Source of the DNA: Mesoaciditoga lauensis cd-1655R = DSM 25116
Lineage (GTDB): Bacteria; Thermotogota; Thermotogae; Mesoaciditogales; Mesoaciditogaceae
Reading direction: 5' to 3'
Length of the DNA: 64,000 nt
NCBI RefSeq assembly: GCF_000745455.1
Contig: NZ_JQJI01000007.1
Coordinates: 1 to 64,000, forward strand
The stretch's first letter is position 1, and every line of letters starts with the position of its first letter. Under the pieces are notes generated by a model, which did not search any database, was not told the origin of the DNA, and saw nothing but the letters and a program-made list of their open reading frames with translations. Below are positions 17,662-26,003 of the stretch, piece after piece. The position numbers were made by a program, and so were the translations under genes.

Positions 17662-17784
17662 CGTTTTTAGGGTTCTCATCAGTTTAGTGTGGGTAAAGCA
17701 TACCGATTCTCTATTCTGTCTGTTGGTGCAGCTGAACAAAATCATTCCAAAATACCTTGTTATCAAGTAAAAGAACAAGCATCC
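17662..17784 (+). repeat. Conserved 5' flank of T1, form B (copy 3)
   Basis: About 120 nt from GTTTTTAGGGTTCTCATCAG to AAAAGAACAAGCATCC match 59621-59744 closely. The T1 at this locus therefore moves or was duplicated with a larger unit (17662-18056, about 395 nt). Copies 1 and 2 have a different 5' flank. Confidence 0.65.
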
Positions 17785-17958
17785 TCGAAGTACTTGTCAG
17801 AACATATGAGCTCCCCATCTGGAGATTCATAAATATGAGGTTGAGAGGCACAGGACGTGCCGAGAAAGCGAAGCACTCATGGACGAGTGTCTGAGCGTGC
17901 CTCATATTTTGAATTGTAAGATGGAAAAAGGAGCGAATTCGTTCTGACAGGACTTCGA
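17785..17958 (+). repeat. T1 foldback repeat, copy 3
   Basis: This 174-nt T1 has arms CGAAGTACTTGTCAGAAC and GTTCTGACAGGACTTCG, the hairpin GGCAC-AGGAC-GTGCC, the core GAGAAAGCGAAG and the hairpin CACTC-ATGGAC-GAGTG. It lies in the divergent gap between the 5'-nucleotidase and the aldo-keto reductase, so promoters of both may be close to or within the repeat block. Confidence 0.85.
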
Positions 17959-18056
17959 AAAAAATTACCTTGGCCGCTTGGAAAGCGGTAGTAAAATGTC
18001 AAAGGATGATATCTATTATTCGAAATATGTTATCCACACAAATTCGCAGAGAACTA
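17959..18056 (+). repeat. Conserved 3' tail of T1 (copy 3)
   Basis: This is the same tail as after copies 1 and 8: CCGCTTGGAAAGCGG hairpin, then TTCGAAATATG and TTATCCACA (18030-18038), ending at CGCAGAGAAC. It runs directly into a T4 repeat. Confidence 0.7.
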
Positions 18057-18292
18057 AGATTTGTCATCTCTTCTCTTTGGTTTCGTATCAAAACTCGAAC
18101 CCCCTTCGTCGGCTTCGCCGACACTTCCCCCACAAGTGGAGGCAGACTTCTTATACAAAATGGCTTCGTTGATATTTCCCTACAAATTGGCAGAATATCC
18201 ACAAAAGGAAAGAAAGGTTTATTTTCCATATTAACTTTCTATACCGAAAACTTTCCAATCGATTTCTTAAACTTGATGCACAAGATGAGTAA
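18057..18292 (+). repeat. T4 GC-rich palindromic repeat, copy b
   Basis: It contains CCCCCTTCGTCGGCTTCGCC, the hairpin GTCGGCTTCGCCGAC and the imperfect hairpin CCCCCACAAGTGGAGG, then ATATTTCCCTACAAATTGGC and the outer end AACTTTCTATACCGAAAACT...CGATTTCTTAAACTTGATGC. It ends about 55 nt before the aldo-keto reductase start. Confidence 0.6.
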
Positions 18293-18349
18293 AGTTTTTT
18301 CCATCAAAAATGATGTTAAAATTTAATGGAGAAAGGAGTGAATGATGCC

Positions 18350-19162
18350 ATGAAAAAAATTGAACTCGATAAAACAGGAACATATCTTCCAGCTGTCGGA
18401 ATAGGAACATGGGGAATGGGAGGAAAGTTTGAAGCAGATCGTTCAAACGATGACGAAGCGGTTCAAGCGATAATCGAAGCTGTTAAATTGGGAATGACTC
18501 ATATAGACACTGCGGAGTTTTACGGAAACGGGCACACAGAAGAGATAGTGGGTAAAGCATTAAAACACCTCAAAAGGGAAGACGTGTTCATCACGTCAAA
18601 GATATGGCCTACACATTTGAATTATCATGATGCCTTCAACTCCATTGAAACCACTCTAAGAAAACTCGGCACGGATCATGTGGATCTTTATCTAATTCAT
18701 TGGCCTCCAACTGAAACAACTGTTGAAGAATCAATGGAAATCATGAATTCTATTTTAGAAAGAGGTTACACACGCTACATAGGTGTTAGCAATTTCTCAA
18801 TCCAAGAGATGAAAAAAGCCATTAAGAGTTCAAAAGCCCCCATAGTGTGCAATCAAATAAAGTACAACGTCGAAGACAGAAGTGCCGAAGAATCAGGCCT
18901 TATCGATTACTGCAAAAGTAATGGCATAAGCGTCGTCGCTTATTCTCCATTGAACAGGATGGAAATAAGCGAAACCACCAAAGAAAAATTGAAAACGATC
19001 GCCCGGAACCATAACGCAACGATGGTGCAAATAGCCCTTGCATGGCTCATATCAAAAGATGTTTTTGTAATTCCAAAATCCATTGATAAAAGCCATTTAG
19101 TTGAAAACGCCAGGGCCGGCGAAATAACTCTAAGTAAAGCTGATATGGAAATGTTGTCGTAA
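18350..19162 (+). CDS. Aldo-keto reductase
   Basis: This 270-aa NAD(P)H-dependent oxidoreductase has a TIM-barrel AKR fold. The catalytic tetrad is visible: Asp in HIDTAEFYG (Tyr in the same segment), Lys in FITSKIWP and His in YLIHWPP. Also present are GVSNF, YSPLNR and IPKSIDKSHLVENA for cofactor phosphate binding. The start chosen is the ATG at 18350, with AAAGGAG 11-14 nt upstream; the frame opens at 18326. It lies 35 nt before two small envelope protein genes. Substrate unknown. Confidence 0.88.
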   Translation: MKKIELDKTGTYLPAVGIGTWGMGGKFEADRSNDDEAVQAIIEAVKLGMTHIDTAEFYGNGHTEEIVGKALKHLKREDVFITSKIWPTHLNYHDAFNSIETTLRKLGTDHVDLYLIHWPPTETTVEESMEIMNSILERGYTRYIGVSNFSIQEMKKAIKSSKAPIVCNQIKYNVEDRSAEESGLIDYCKSNGISVVAYSPLNRMEISETTKEKLKTIARNHNATMVQIALAWLISKDVFVIPKSIDKSHLVENARAGEITLSKADMEMLS

Positions 19163-19196
19163 ACCTTTCAGGGGAAGTGAAAGGAGGGGATAAGCA

Positions 19197-19832
19197 ATGA
19201 AGAAGGTGTTCGTTTTAACGCTCCTGATAATTGGAATGTCTCTTTTTGTTTTTGCAGATGGTTTTTTGTATCCCACCGCCGATGTTTTGCAAGGAGGTCA
19301 AATCGATCTTTCGCTTAGGACTTTACATCTCGGAATAGGAGCCGGCGTAGGGGGCAACTTTGAATTTGGATCCGCGTTGTCTTTTTACGATTTGGGAGTG
19401 TATTTCAAGGTTCGTCCCTTGAAAAACACGGTAATCGGAATTTCTTATTTGCCATTCAACCTTTGCTTGTTAGGTTCATGCGAATTTGCCCATATATTCA
19501 ACATTTACGGAGTCCACAAATTTGGAAACCAAGATTTCAACGTAAACACAGGCGTAAAGCTCATGATGGCGGCTGGCTCTAATGTGATAGATGGATTCGC
19601 GGTCCTTCAAAAAAAGGTACATTCCGCCTTTTTCGTAATGGAAGGCGGTGTTGAAAAGCCCTCTTCATCTCAAAACGTGAATTTCAATTTTAGCACCGGA
19701 GTTTACGAAAGATTTGGATGGTTCATCATAAAAGGAGGGCTTGTATGGGGTAACGCGAGCCTAAGCCAAGAATCACTTATGAATCCTGTTCCATACCTCG
19801 GCATAGATCTGATCTTAGATCTCAAGAGGTGA
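19197..19832 (+). CDS. Exported hypothetical protein, probable beta-barrel
   Basis: This 211-aa protein of unknown function begins with a clear Sec signal (KKVFVLTLLIIGMSLFVFA, cleavage after FA-DG). The mature part is rich in short alternating hydrophobic segments with Gly and aromatic residues (LHLGIGAGVGGNFEFGSALSFY, VIGISYLPFNLCL, GVYERFGWFIIKGGLVWG), a pattern like a small outer-membrane or periplasmic beta-barrel. It has a strong GAAAGGAGGGG ribosome site. The next gene encodes a protein of similar size and style and overlaps or abuts it, suggesting a pair. Confidence 0.6.
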   Translation: MKKVFVLTLLIIGMSLFVFADGFLYPTADVLQGGQIDLSLRTLHLGIGAGVGGNFEFGSALSFYDLGVYFKVRPLKNTVIGISYLPFNLCLLGSCEFAHIFNIYGVHKFGNQDFNVNTGVKLMMAAGSNVIDGFAVLQKKVHSAFFVMEGGVEKPSSSQNVNFNFSTGVYERFGWFIIKGGLVWGNASLSQESLMNPVPYLGIDLILDLKR

Positions 19833-19834
19833 GG

Positions 19835-20443
19835 ATGATGAAAACAGCGATGTTGACAACGCTTTTGTTAATAACGATCTTCACTCTGAGTTTTTCATGG
19901 ACATTCTTGGAAACTCCCAGAGCTTTTGTGTTAGATGATGGCATCTTCCAATACTCAAACGTAAACGCATTTTCACAAAGTTCATGGCTTATGGGAATAG
20001 GTGGTTTCTCTCAGATTGGATTTGTGAATTCTTCTTTCTTAGGACAATTCCAACTGTTAAAAGATCCTTTCAATCTATCAATAGGCATGAAAATCGTATT
20101 CAACGAAACGAGTTCTGTTTTTGTGGCCGTTGGAAAAGAGTTCAAGTTTATAGATCTCTCCACATCGCTTTCTTACGTTAGCCCACAATCTTCCCCAAGT
20201 TATTTCGCTTTTCACGTGTTAACGGACATCCCATTAAGCATCTGTGATATTAGGTTGGAATACAAAAACGGAGAGCACTCTAACAGCTTGGCAATTGGAA
20301 TCGCCGCAAAATTCCTGGCAAGCAAAGAAATTAAATGGTTGTTCAAGTCTTTAAGTGTGGGAATAGGGATTGGATGGGACTTTGTAAATGACAAAGACAT
20401 TTTTCCTTCAAAAACGTACTTCGTCTTTCAATATACAAGGTAA
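19835..20443 (+). CDS. Exported hypothetical protein, partner of preceding gene
   Basis: This protein of about 202 aa has an N-terminal signal (LTTLLLITIFTLSFSWTF) and the same Gly/aromatic beta-strand pattern (SSWLMGIGGFSQIGFVN, SLSVGIGIGWDF, ending FVFQYTR). The function is not recognised; a barrel in the outer envelope is inferred. The start could be GTG 19829 (overlapping the previous stop) or ATG 19835 or 19838; AGAGGTGAGG precedes the two ATGs. No terminator is seen before the repeat block that follows. Confidence 0.55.
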   Translation: MMKTAMLTTLLLITIFTLSFSWTFLETPRAFVLDDGIFQYSNVNAFSQSSWLMGIGGFSQIGFVNSSFLGQFQLLKDPFNLSIGMKIVFNETSSVFVAVGKEFKFIDLSTSLSYVSPQSSPSYFAFHVLTDIPLSICDIRLEYKNGEHSNSLAIGIAAKFLASKEIKWLFKSLSVGIGIGWDFVNDKDIFPSKTYFVFQYTR

Positions 20444-20502
20444 CAAGCCGTAAGCACATAGCGGCAAGAATGGATAGTAAGATGATAGGCTTATATGCGT
20501 TG

Positions 20503-20772
20503 AGTTCAAGAAATCAATTGGAAAGTTTTCGGTATAGAAAGTTAATATGGAAAATAAACCTTTCTTTCCTTTTGTGGATATTCTGCCAATTTGTAGGGAA
20601 ATATCAACGAAGCCATTTTGTATAAGAAACCTGCCACCCCCCTGGGAGAAATGTCAACAGAACTATTTTTATATAAGAGGTCTGCCCCCATTTATGGAGG
20701 AAGTGTTGGCGGAGCCGACGAAGGGGGTTCGAGTTTTGACAGAAAACCAACGAGAAGAGATAACGAATCCTA
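20503..20772 (-). repeat. T4 GC-rich palindromic repeat, copy c
   Basis: This is the reverse-oriented T4. It starts at the conserved outer end (TTGAGTTCAAGAAATCAATT, GGAAAGTTTTCGGTATAGAA) and carries two module copies, the second ending GTTGGCGGAGCCGAC and GAAGGGGG. The duplicate module (20630-20680) shows internal expansion. A 95-residue open frame across it is treated as non-coding. Confidence 0.6.
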
Positions 20773-20784
20773 TTCTACTATTTG

Positions 20785-20841
20785 TTGAAGTTTCTGTCAA
20801 AACGTATGAAAACGCCATACCAGATGCGAAATAACAGAGTT
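20785..20841 (+). repeat. Truncated T3 (5' arm only)
   Basis: TTGAAGTTTCTGTCAAAACG, then CATACCAGATGCGAAATAAC and CAGAG match the 5' arm of T3. The sequence then jumps to the T-rich spacer before a T2. The 3' arm is missing. Confidence 0.6.
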
Positions 20842-20864
20842 TTTTCTTCTCTCTTCCCTTTATC

Positions 20865-21034
20865 GAAACACTCGCCAGCACTTATGAACTCTCCATCTGA
20901 AGACTCTAAAAACGAGGTTGAGAAACACACGGATGTGTTGAGAAAGCGAAGCACTCATGGACGAGTGTCTGAGCGTGCCTCGTTTTTTGAGTCGTAAGAT
21001 GGGTAAAAGAGTGAATCATGCTGGCATGTGTTTC
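20865..21034 (+). repeat. T2 foldback repeat, copy A
   Basis: This 170-nt foldback has arms GAAACACTCGCCAGCA and TGCTGGCATGTGTTTC. It has an intermediate stem CCATCT/AGATGG, an inner stem GACTCTAAAAACGAGG/CCTCGTTTTTTGAGTC, the hairpin AACACA-CGGA-TGTGTT, the core GAGAAAGCGAAG and the hairpin CACTC-ATGGAC-GAGTG. Stem sequences differ from T1 but every stem is preserved. Confidence 0.85.
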
Positions 21035-21073
21035 AGATCAAATGCTTTTCTTCGCTTTTCTCTTCCCTTTTTT

Positions 21074-21242
21074 TGAAGTTTTCGTCAAAACATATGAAGA
21101 CGCCATACAAGATGCGAAATAACAGAGTTGGAGGCACACGATGTGCCGAGAAAGCGAATCTAACAGGATGTTTGTATGCAGCGGGCTCTGTTATGAGCAT
21201 CTTGTATGGATATACGTCTGAATCAGTTTTGACAAAACTTCA
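21074..21242 (+). repeat. T3 foldback repeat, copy A
   Basis: This 169-nt foldback has arms TGAAGTTTTCGTCAAAAC and GTTTTGACAAAACTTCA. It has inner stems ATACAAGATGC/GCATCTTGTAT and AATAACAGAG/CTCTGTTAT separated by a symmetric GA/GA internal loop, the hairpin GGCAC-ACGAT-GTGCC, the core GAGAAAGCGAA and a small hairpin AACA-GGA-TGTT. It follows T2 copy A after a T/C-rich spacer of about 40 nt. The T2-T3 pair fills the convergent gap before glnA. Confidence 0.85.
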
Positions 21243-21349
21243 AAATTTTCTTTTGTCTTATTAAGCCTCACAAAAAACTTCAAAACGCTATAATTTTTCG
21301 CTCATACAAAATCAAGAAAAATTTTCCTTACATTCACAATGAAAATAAT

Positions 21350-22720
21350 TCAAATTCCAAAGTACAAATCATACTCCAATGGGTGAGGCACCCTGGAAAT
21401 TTTCCTTATCTCTTCTTTCTTTTTCTGTATCCACATCTGCAAAAATTCTTCAGGAAACGCTGGTAAAAGGAATTCATGGTCTTTTTGTAACTCATCTAAA
21501 GCTTCTTCTAAAGAAGATGGCAGATCCCTAACATTTGAAGGCATTTCATCTCCTTCAAACGGCCCAAAGCCTTCTTTTGTTGGATCGAGTTTGCGTTTTA
21601 TTCCATCCACGCCTGCCAGAAGCATGGCCGCCATCGTAAAATGGGGATTAGATGTTGCATCCGGAGTTCTGAACTCAATTCTTCTTACTTCTTTAGAAGC
21701 AACGTAAGCGGGTATCCTTATAGCAGCATTTCGATTCCCCAAAGCAAAGATGGGTTTGGTTGGGGCTTCGAATCCAGGAACAAGTCTTCTGTAAGAATTC
21801 GTTGAAGGATTGGTAAGTGCGAGAAGGGCAGGAGCATGCTTTAAAATTCCCGCTAAGTAGGAAAGCGCCACATCTGACAACGAATAAAGCCCTTTTGGAT
21901 CATCGAAGATGTTTCTTTTGCCGTTAAGAAGCAACTGATGAACGTGCATGCCGTTTCCAGCGTACCCTTCAATCGGCTTGGGGAGGAAAGATGCAACGTA
22001 TCCGCTATCATTGGCAACGTTTCTCACAACGTATTTGAGAAGTGGGATCCAATCGGCAGCTTGCTTTACATCGGAAAGATTGAATTCTATTTCGTATTGT
22101 GAGGCTCCAACTTCATGATGATGGTACTTTATGTTCATTCCCAAATCGGTCAAGATCCCAACCATTTCGTTTCTCAAATCGTATTTGGAATCAAATGGTG
22201 GTGTTCTATGATATCCTTTGTCTGCCCCTACCATGGGTTCTTGAGATAAAGGCCAGCTTACCTCTTCACTTTCTATTTCAAACATCACGCTTTTCGGAGA
22301 AACCTCATGAATCACCGAATCAAAGAGGTTGAACTCCATTTCTGGAGCGACAATCATCTCAGTTGCTATACCTATTTCTTGAACATATTCCAACGCCTTG
22401 TTAAGAACGTTTCTTGGATACCAATCGAAAGGTTTCGAACGATCTGGAAGCCATACATCACAGATGAAAGAAATGGTTTCTTCATCTGCAAATGGTTCTT
22501 CAAACCCAGTTTTTATATCTGGTATTGCCACCATATCGCTGAACGACGTGTGAGCGTATCCAAAATTTGAGGCATCAAAGCCAACACCTCTTTTAAACGT
22601 CTCTTCGGTAACATGTGCTATGGGCAGCGTTACATGTCTGAACGTTCCATCGACATCGTAGATTTTCATGTCCACATATTCGTATTCTTTAACTTTTTTC
22701 AAGACCTCTTGTAAGTTCAA
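21350..22720 (-). CDS. glnA: Glutamine synthetase, type I family
   Basis: This 456-aa enzyme makes glutamine from glutamate, ammonia and ATP (dodecamer). Recognised landmarks are GVGFDASNFGYAHTSFSDM (variant of the usual FDGSS...ESDM), APEMEFNLFD, HHHEVGASQYEIEF, GNGMHVHQ, LVPGFEAP, NRNAAIRIP and RIEFRTPDATSNPHFTMAAML. Several positions depart from canonical GlnA (FDASN for FDGSS, HQLLL for HxSL, PDA for PDP/PDS), so a GlnA-like gamma-glutamyl ligase remains possible. The start is TTG at 22720, sharing TTGA with the GGDEF stop and preceded by AAGGAGGAGG at proper spacing. Confidence 0.85.
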   Translation of the reverse strand: MNLQEVLKKVKEYEYVDMKIYDVDGTFRHVTLPIAHVTEETFKRGVGFDASNFGYAHTSFSDMVAIPDIKTGFEEPFADEETISFICDVWLPDRSKPFDWYPRNVLNKALEYVQEIGIATEMIVAPEMEFNLFDSVIHEVSPKSVMFEIESEEVSWPLSQEPMVGADKGYHRTPPFDSKYDLRNEMVGILTDLGMNIKYHHHEVGASQYEIEFNLSDVKQAADWIPLLKYVVRNVANDSGYVASFLPKPIEGYAGNGMHVHQLLLNGKRNIFDDPKGLYSLSDVALSYLAGILKHAPALLALTNPSTNSYRRLVPGFEAPTKPIFALGNRNAAIRIPAYVASKEVRRIEFRTPDATSNPHFTMAAMLLAGVDGIKRKLDPTKEGFGPFEGDEMPSNVRDLPSSLEEALDELQKDHEFLLPAFPEEFLQMWIQKKKEEIRKISRVPHPLEYDLYFGI

Positions 22721-24111
22721 CTTGCTTCCTCCTCCTTTGATATGCAAATCCCTTTGCCACTTCTTTTTGCCTCATACATTGCCTTATCGGCAAAGCTTAT
22801 GGTTTCTCTTATTGAAGAACCGATGCTGGCTATCCCAGCAGAAAAGCTTATGGAATTGTCCAGCGAATGTTTTCTCAGTCGCTTCACCACTTTTTCAGCT
22901 TGCTTGATATCAACATCTTTCAAAATGAGCAAGAATTCATCCCCGCCGTACCTCAATACCGTATCTTGCGCTCTCAAAATATTGCCAGCTAACGATGTAA
23001 ACTTTTTCAAGAGTCTATCACCGGCTTCGTGGCCAAAGGTATCGTTTACGTACTTGAACTTGTCCAGATCTACCATTACCAAAACGCCTTCTTGCTTTTC
23101 AAGCTCTCTTATCATTCTTCTATTTTTCACACCAGTTAGCTCATCGTTGTACACCAACTCCTTCAAGCGTTCTTTCAGTTGAAAATCTTCCAAGAGCAAT
23201 TCCATCTGCCTTCTAAACTGTTTTAAAAGTGGAATAATGATTTCAGAAAATCTCCTCTTAGTGAATTTGTTGTCCAAGACGAAAAGATTTTTGTTTCCGT
23301 ACTTTGTAGAGATTGGTATCAACACGATATCGCTTTCAACCATCAAAGTTTCTTTTATGGTGGAAGGAATTTCATCAATTGAAACAACTTTTAAATCGTC
23401 CACGTCTAAAAACTTTCCTTCATTCGAAGAAACGTGAAATTTTATCAAAGAAACGTACTTTTGCAATCTGGACTGAGGAAGTTCATCAGAAATTTGGCTT
23501 GCAAAATCTTCTAACGAGTACTCATCGTAGTCTTGCGAACATATAAAATTTGATTCCCTTTCGTCGAAGGCTCCCATTGCCCTTTTCCCAACAAAGTAAA
23601 TCCCATTTCTTTCAAAGAAGAGCGCCCTATCGAATGCAAAACCATATTTCGCAGTTAACGCCTTCATTAACAGATGCAACATTCTGTTCATGTTTTCGCT
23701 TTGCAAAGCATCAGTTACAAGGTACGAAATATTTTCAAGTATCGAAAAGCCTTCCACCACGTCCAAAATGTCTTTGAAAACTTCAAAAGTGTTTACCACT
23801 TTAAAGGCCAGCTTCATTTCATCTAAGGCATCCGCGTACGGTACTTTCAACACGCGCTTTTTGTCTTTGAAGAGTTCAACGTACTGTCTTTCTTTAACAC
23901 TTGTGAATTCAATCGTTGGCATTTCGCGATAAATTCTGTAATATATCTTTGCGAAGTCCAAAAAAGAAAAGGGAATTTCTGAAAATTTCTTCGAAAAAAC
24001 TCCTTTCATTGTCAGACGTCCAATGCTCTCCGCTATGTAAACATAGTGGGGAAAGACGCGCCGCCTTTTTATTTCTTTTTCAAGCTTAACCTTTAAATCC
24101 TCAATTTCCAT
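22717..24111 (-). CDS. GGDEF-domain diguanylate cyclase
   Basis: This 464-aa protein has an N-terminal part (about 1-290) with no domain I can name; it has no strong membrane segment. The C-terminal GGDEF domain starts after a short helix (LKELVYNDELTGVKNRRM), with LVMVDLDKFKYVNDTFGHEAGD, the active-site RYGGDEFLLIL and a product-inhibition I-site RAQD five residues before GGDEF. It should make c-di-GMP and be feedback-inhibited. It overlaps the cupin gene by 11 nt and glnA by 4 nt, so it is co-translated with a nucleotide-salvage and a nitrogen-assimilation enzyme. Confidence 0.88.
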   Translation of the reverse strand: MEIEDLKVKLEKEIKRRRVFPHYVYIAESIGRLTMKGVFSKKFSEIPFSFLDFAKIYYRIYREMPTIEFTSVKERQYVELFKDKKRVLKVPYADALDEMKLAFKVVNTFEVFKDILDVVEGFSILENISYLVTDALQSENMNRMLHLLMKALTAKYGFAFDRALFFERNGIYFVGKRAMGAFDERESNFICSQDYDEYSLEDFASQISDELPQSRLQKYVSLIKFHVSSNEGKFLDVDDLKVVSIDEIPSTIKETLMVESDIVLIPISTKYGNKNLFVLDNKFTKRRFSEIIIPLLKQFRRQMELLLEDFQLKERLKELVYNDELTGVKNRRMIRELEKQEGVLVMVDLDKFKYVNDTFGHEAGDRLLKKFTSLAGNILRAQDTVLRYGGDEFLLILKDVDIKQAEKVVKRLRKHSLDNSISFSAGIASIGSSIRETISFADKAMYEAKRSGKGICISKEEEAS

Positions 24112-24451
24112 ATTTTGGGATCACGCAAATGAATTCTAAAACGTCATCGGTATCGTTAACGAATTGATGTTTTTCATTCGGTGGAACAAAGACGTAATCA
24201 CCAGCTTCAAACGGCTTTTGTTCGTTTTCAAGGCGCAAAAATCCTTTTCCTTTAAGTATGTAAACTTCGTGTTCCCAATCGTGAGTGTGAAATGGTGAAA
24301 ATCCACCAGGCTTAACCGTAAAATGCCTCATTATGAAATTTGGTGCACCGTTATCTGGGCCTATCAACACACGTTTCTCCACGCCTTTCGCGATCTTTCC
24401 ATCATCATATACCTCTGGTGTAACATCTTCATGCTTTCCAACTATCGCCAT
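24101..24451 (-). CDS. Small cupin-domain protein
   Basis: This 116-aa single cupin barrel has both metal-binding motifs: HTHDWEHEVYILKGKG (His, His, Glu) and EKHQFVN (His), with GDYVFVPPNE between. It is probably a cytoplasmic metal-dependent binding or isomerase-like protein; the specific role is unknown. The start is the ATG at 24451, whose A is shared with the tdk stop (TAATG), with GGGAGGTGG upstream. Confidence 0.82.
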   Translation of the reverse strand: MAIVGKHEDVTPEVYDDGKIAKGVEKRVLIGPDNGAPNFIMRHFTVKPGGFSPFHTHDWEHEVYILKGKGFLRLENEQKPFEAGDYVFVPPNEKHQFVNDTDDVLEFICVIPKYGN

Positions 24452-25047
24452 TATTCTTCCACCTCCCAACAGTCTTTGCAACGTGGTTCGTATTTTATCT
24501 GTATATCTTCGCCTTCAACCTTAAAAACTGGATCACTTTTGGAAGCCGGCATCCATTTTCCGTTTTTCAGAATAAGCCTTTGGGTTCTCGTTGCATCTTC
24601 GCCACATACTACGCACACGGCTTTCAACAACGCGATTTCATCTGATATCGCAGCTATCTTCATGACGCTTTCAAAAGGTTCTCCCCTGAAATCCAAATTC
24701 AGACCAGCAACTATCACATCCGTTCCGTGATTGACGAATTCTTTTACAACGTCGACTATTTTATCGTCGAAGAACTGAACTTCATCAAAAGCGACGTAAT
24801 CAAATCCTTCATCAACGTATTTCAACGCGTCCGAAGCGACATCTACCACTTTTGCTTCAAGAGAAGTTCCCGCACGGGATATAACTTTTTCTTCTTTTGT
24901 ACGTGTGTCTGAAGAAATTTTGAATATAACTCCTCTTTGCCTTGCGATGGTTCTTCTTACTACCCTCCTTATCAGTTCTTCCGTTTTGCCAGAATACATT
25001 GGACCTATAACCACTTCTATTTTCCCTTTTTTGTCTCTCAACGTCAT
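24451..25047 (-). CDS. tdk: Thymidine kinase, type II
   Basis: This 198-aa kinase phosphorylates thymidine to dTMP for salvage. The P-loop GPMYSGKTEELIRRV, the Walker-B-like VAFDEVQFF, the lid region and a four-cysteine zinc ribbon (CVVCGEDATRTQR with CKDCW at the C-terminus) identify the bacterial type II family. The start is taken as the ATG at 25047; TTG at 25041 (AGAGGG 6 nt upstream) and TTG at 25074 are alternatives. It is the first gene of tdk-cupin-GGDEF-glnA. Confidence 0.93.
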   Translation of the reverse strand: MTLRDKKGKIEVVIGPMYSGKTEELIRRVVRRTIARQRGVIFKISSDTRTKEEKVISRAGTSLEAKVVDVASDALKYVDEGFDYVAFDEVQFFDDKIVDVVKEFVNHGTDVIVAGLNLDFRGEPFESVMKIAAISDEIALLKAVCVVCGEDATRTQRLILKNGKWMPASKSDPVFKVEGEDIQIKYEPRCKDCWEVEE

Positions 25048-25263
25048 CCCTCTTTCTGTATCCTTTTCGTGCAATTATACAACCAAATTCCTCTTCAACT
25101 TTCCTCACGTTATGCTTCTCACATCGTCTATTCTACAACAAATTGAAAACATATCAAGGCCTCTAAAATGTTCTTAATGGAAAAGTGAAAAGTCATAAGT
25201 GATGGTTATTTTCAATGAAAGTTTTTTCTTATTTTGCTCTTGACTTTCTAGAATATCCAAATA

Positions 25264-25360
25264 AAATAGTGAATCCGTGCTGGCTGGGTTTCGAATTAAT
25301 TATGCTTTTTCTTCGCTTTTCTCTTTCCCTTTTGAAGTTTCTGTCAAAATATATGAGTAA
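25264..25360 (+). repeat. Remnant of a T2-T3 junction
   Basis: The segment TCCGTGCTGGCTGGGTTTCG, AATTAATTATGC, a T/C-rich spacer and GAAGTTTCTGTCAAAATATA match the end of T2 and start of T3 at 43728-43806. Both elements are truncated here. Confidence 0.55.
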
Positions 25361-25417
25361 ACAGTAAATAGTGAGAAGTGAGAAAAAGTGATAAACAGTG
25401 AATAAATATCGTACATT

Positions 25418-25516
25418 AAGATGGAGAAGACCCCCTACGTCGGCTTTGCCGCCACTTCCCCCGCAAGCGGGGGCAGACTTATATAAAAATGATTCCATCG
25501 ACATTTTACTTTTATG
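25418..25516 (+). repeat. T4 GC-rich palindromic repeat, copy d
   Basis: This short T4 has CCCCCTACGTCGGCTTTGCC, the perfect hairpin CCCCCGCAAGCGGGGG and CAGACTTATATAAAAATG. The outer end seen in copies a to c is missing. Confidence 0.55.
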
Positions 25517-25566
25517 ATGAGAAATCGAATCTACCAGGTTTTTTCCACCTTTTCTCCTTTTGAATC

Positions 25567-25736
25567 GAAACACTCGCCAGCACTTATGAACTCGCCATCT
25601 GAAGACTCTAAAAACGAGGTTGAGAAACACACGGATGTGTTGAGAAAGCGAAGCACTCATGGACGAGTGTCTGAGCGTGCCTCGTTTTTTGAGTCGTAAG
25701 ATGGGTAAAAGAGTGAATCATGCTGGCATGTGTTTC
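25567..25736 (+). repeat. T2 foldback repeat, copy B
   Basis: This 170-nt copy is nearly identical to T2 copy A (20865-21034), including both arms, the AACACA-CGGA-TGTGTT hairpin and the core. It lies upstream of T3 copy B in the same tandem arrangement. Confidence 0.85.
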
Positions 25737-25775
25737 AGATCAAATGCTTTTCTTCGCTTTTCTCTTCTCCCCCTT

Positions 25776-25944
25776 TGAAGTTTTCGTCCAAACATATGAA
25801 GACGCCATACAAGATGCGAAATAACAGAGTTAGAGGCACAGGATGTGCCGAGAAAGCGAATCTAACACGACGTTTGTATGCAGCGGGCTCTGTTATGAGC
25901 ATCTTGTATGGGTATACGTCTGAATCAGTTTTGACAAAACTTCA
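25776..25944 (+). repeat. T3 foldback repeat, copy B
   Basis: This 169-nt copy has an isolated change (GTCCAAAC for GTCAAAAC) in the 5' arm and GGCAC-AGGAT-GTGCC as its first hairpin. The T2-T3 unit 25567-25944 has the same total length (378 nt) as 20865-21242. It ends about 60 nt before the sbcC stop. Confidence 0.85.
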
Positions 25945-26003
25945 AAAATTCCCTTTGCCTTGCTAAAACCCTCAAAATTCTTTCAAAGCATGACTTAAAA
26001 TCG

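Noticed and set aside
17999-18229. Open frame shared by T4 copies (MENKPFFPFVDILPICREIS...)
   Set aside because: It spans T4 and the T1 tail, contains the palindromes in translation, and diverges by frame between copies; typical of open frames over palindromic repeats.
20887-20997. Open frame of about 40 codons repeated identically in T2 copies (also 25589-25699)
   Set aside because: T2 copies are nearly identical at DNA level, so frame conservation carries no information. The homologous T1 sequence has an in-frame stop and a 1-nt length difference in the first hairpin, while base pairing is preserved.
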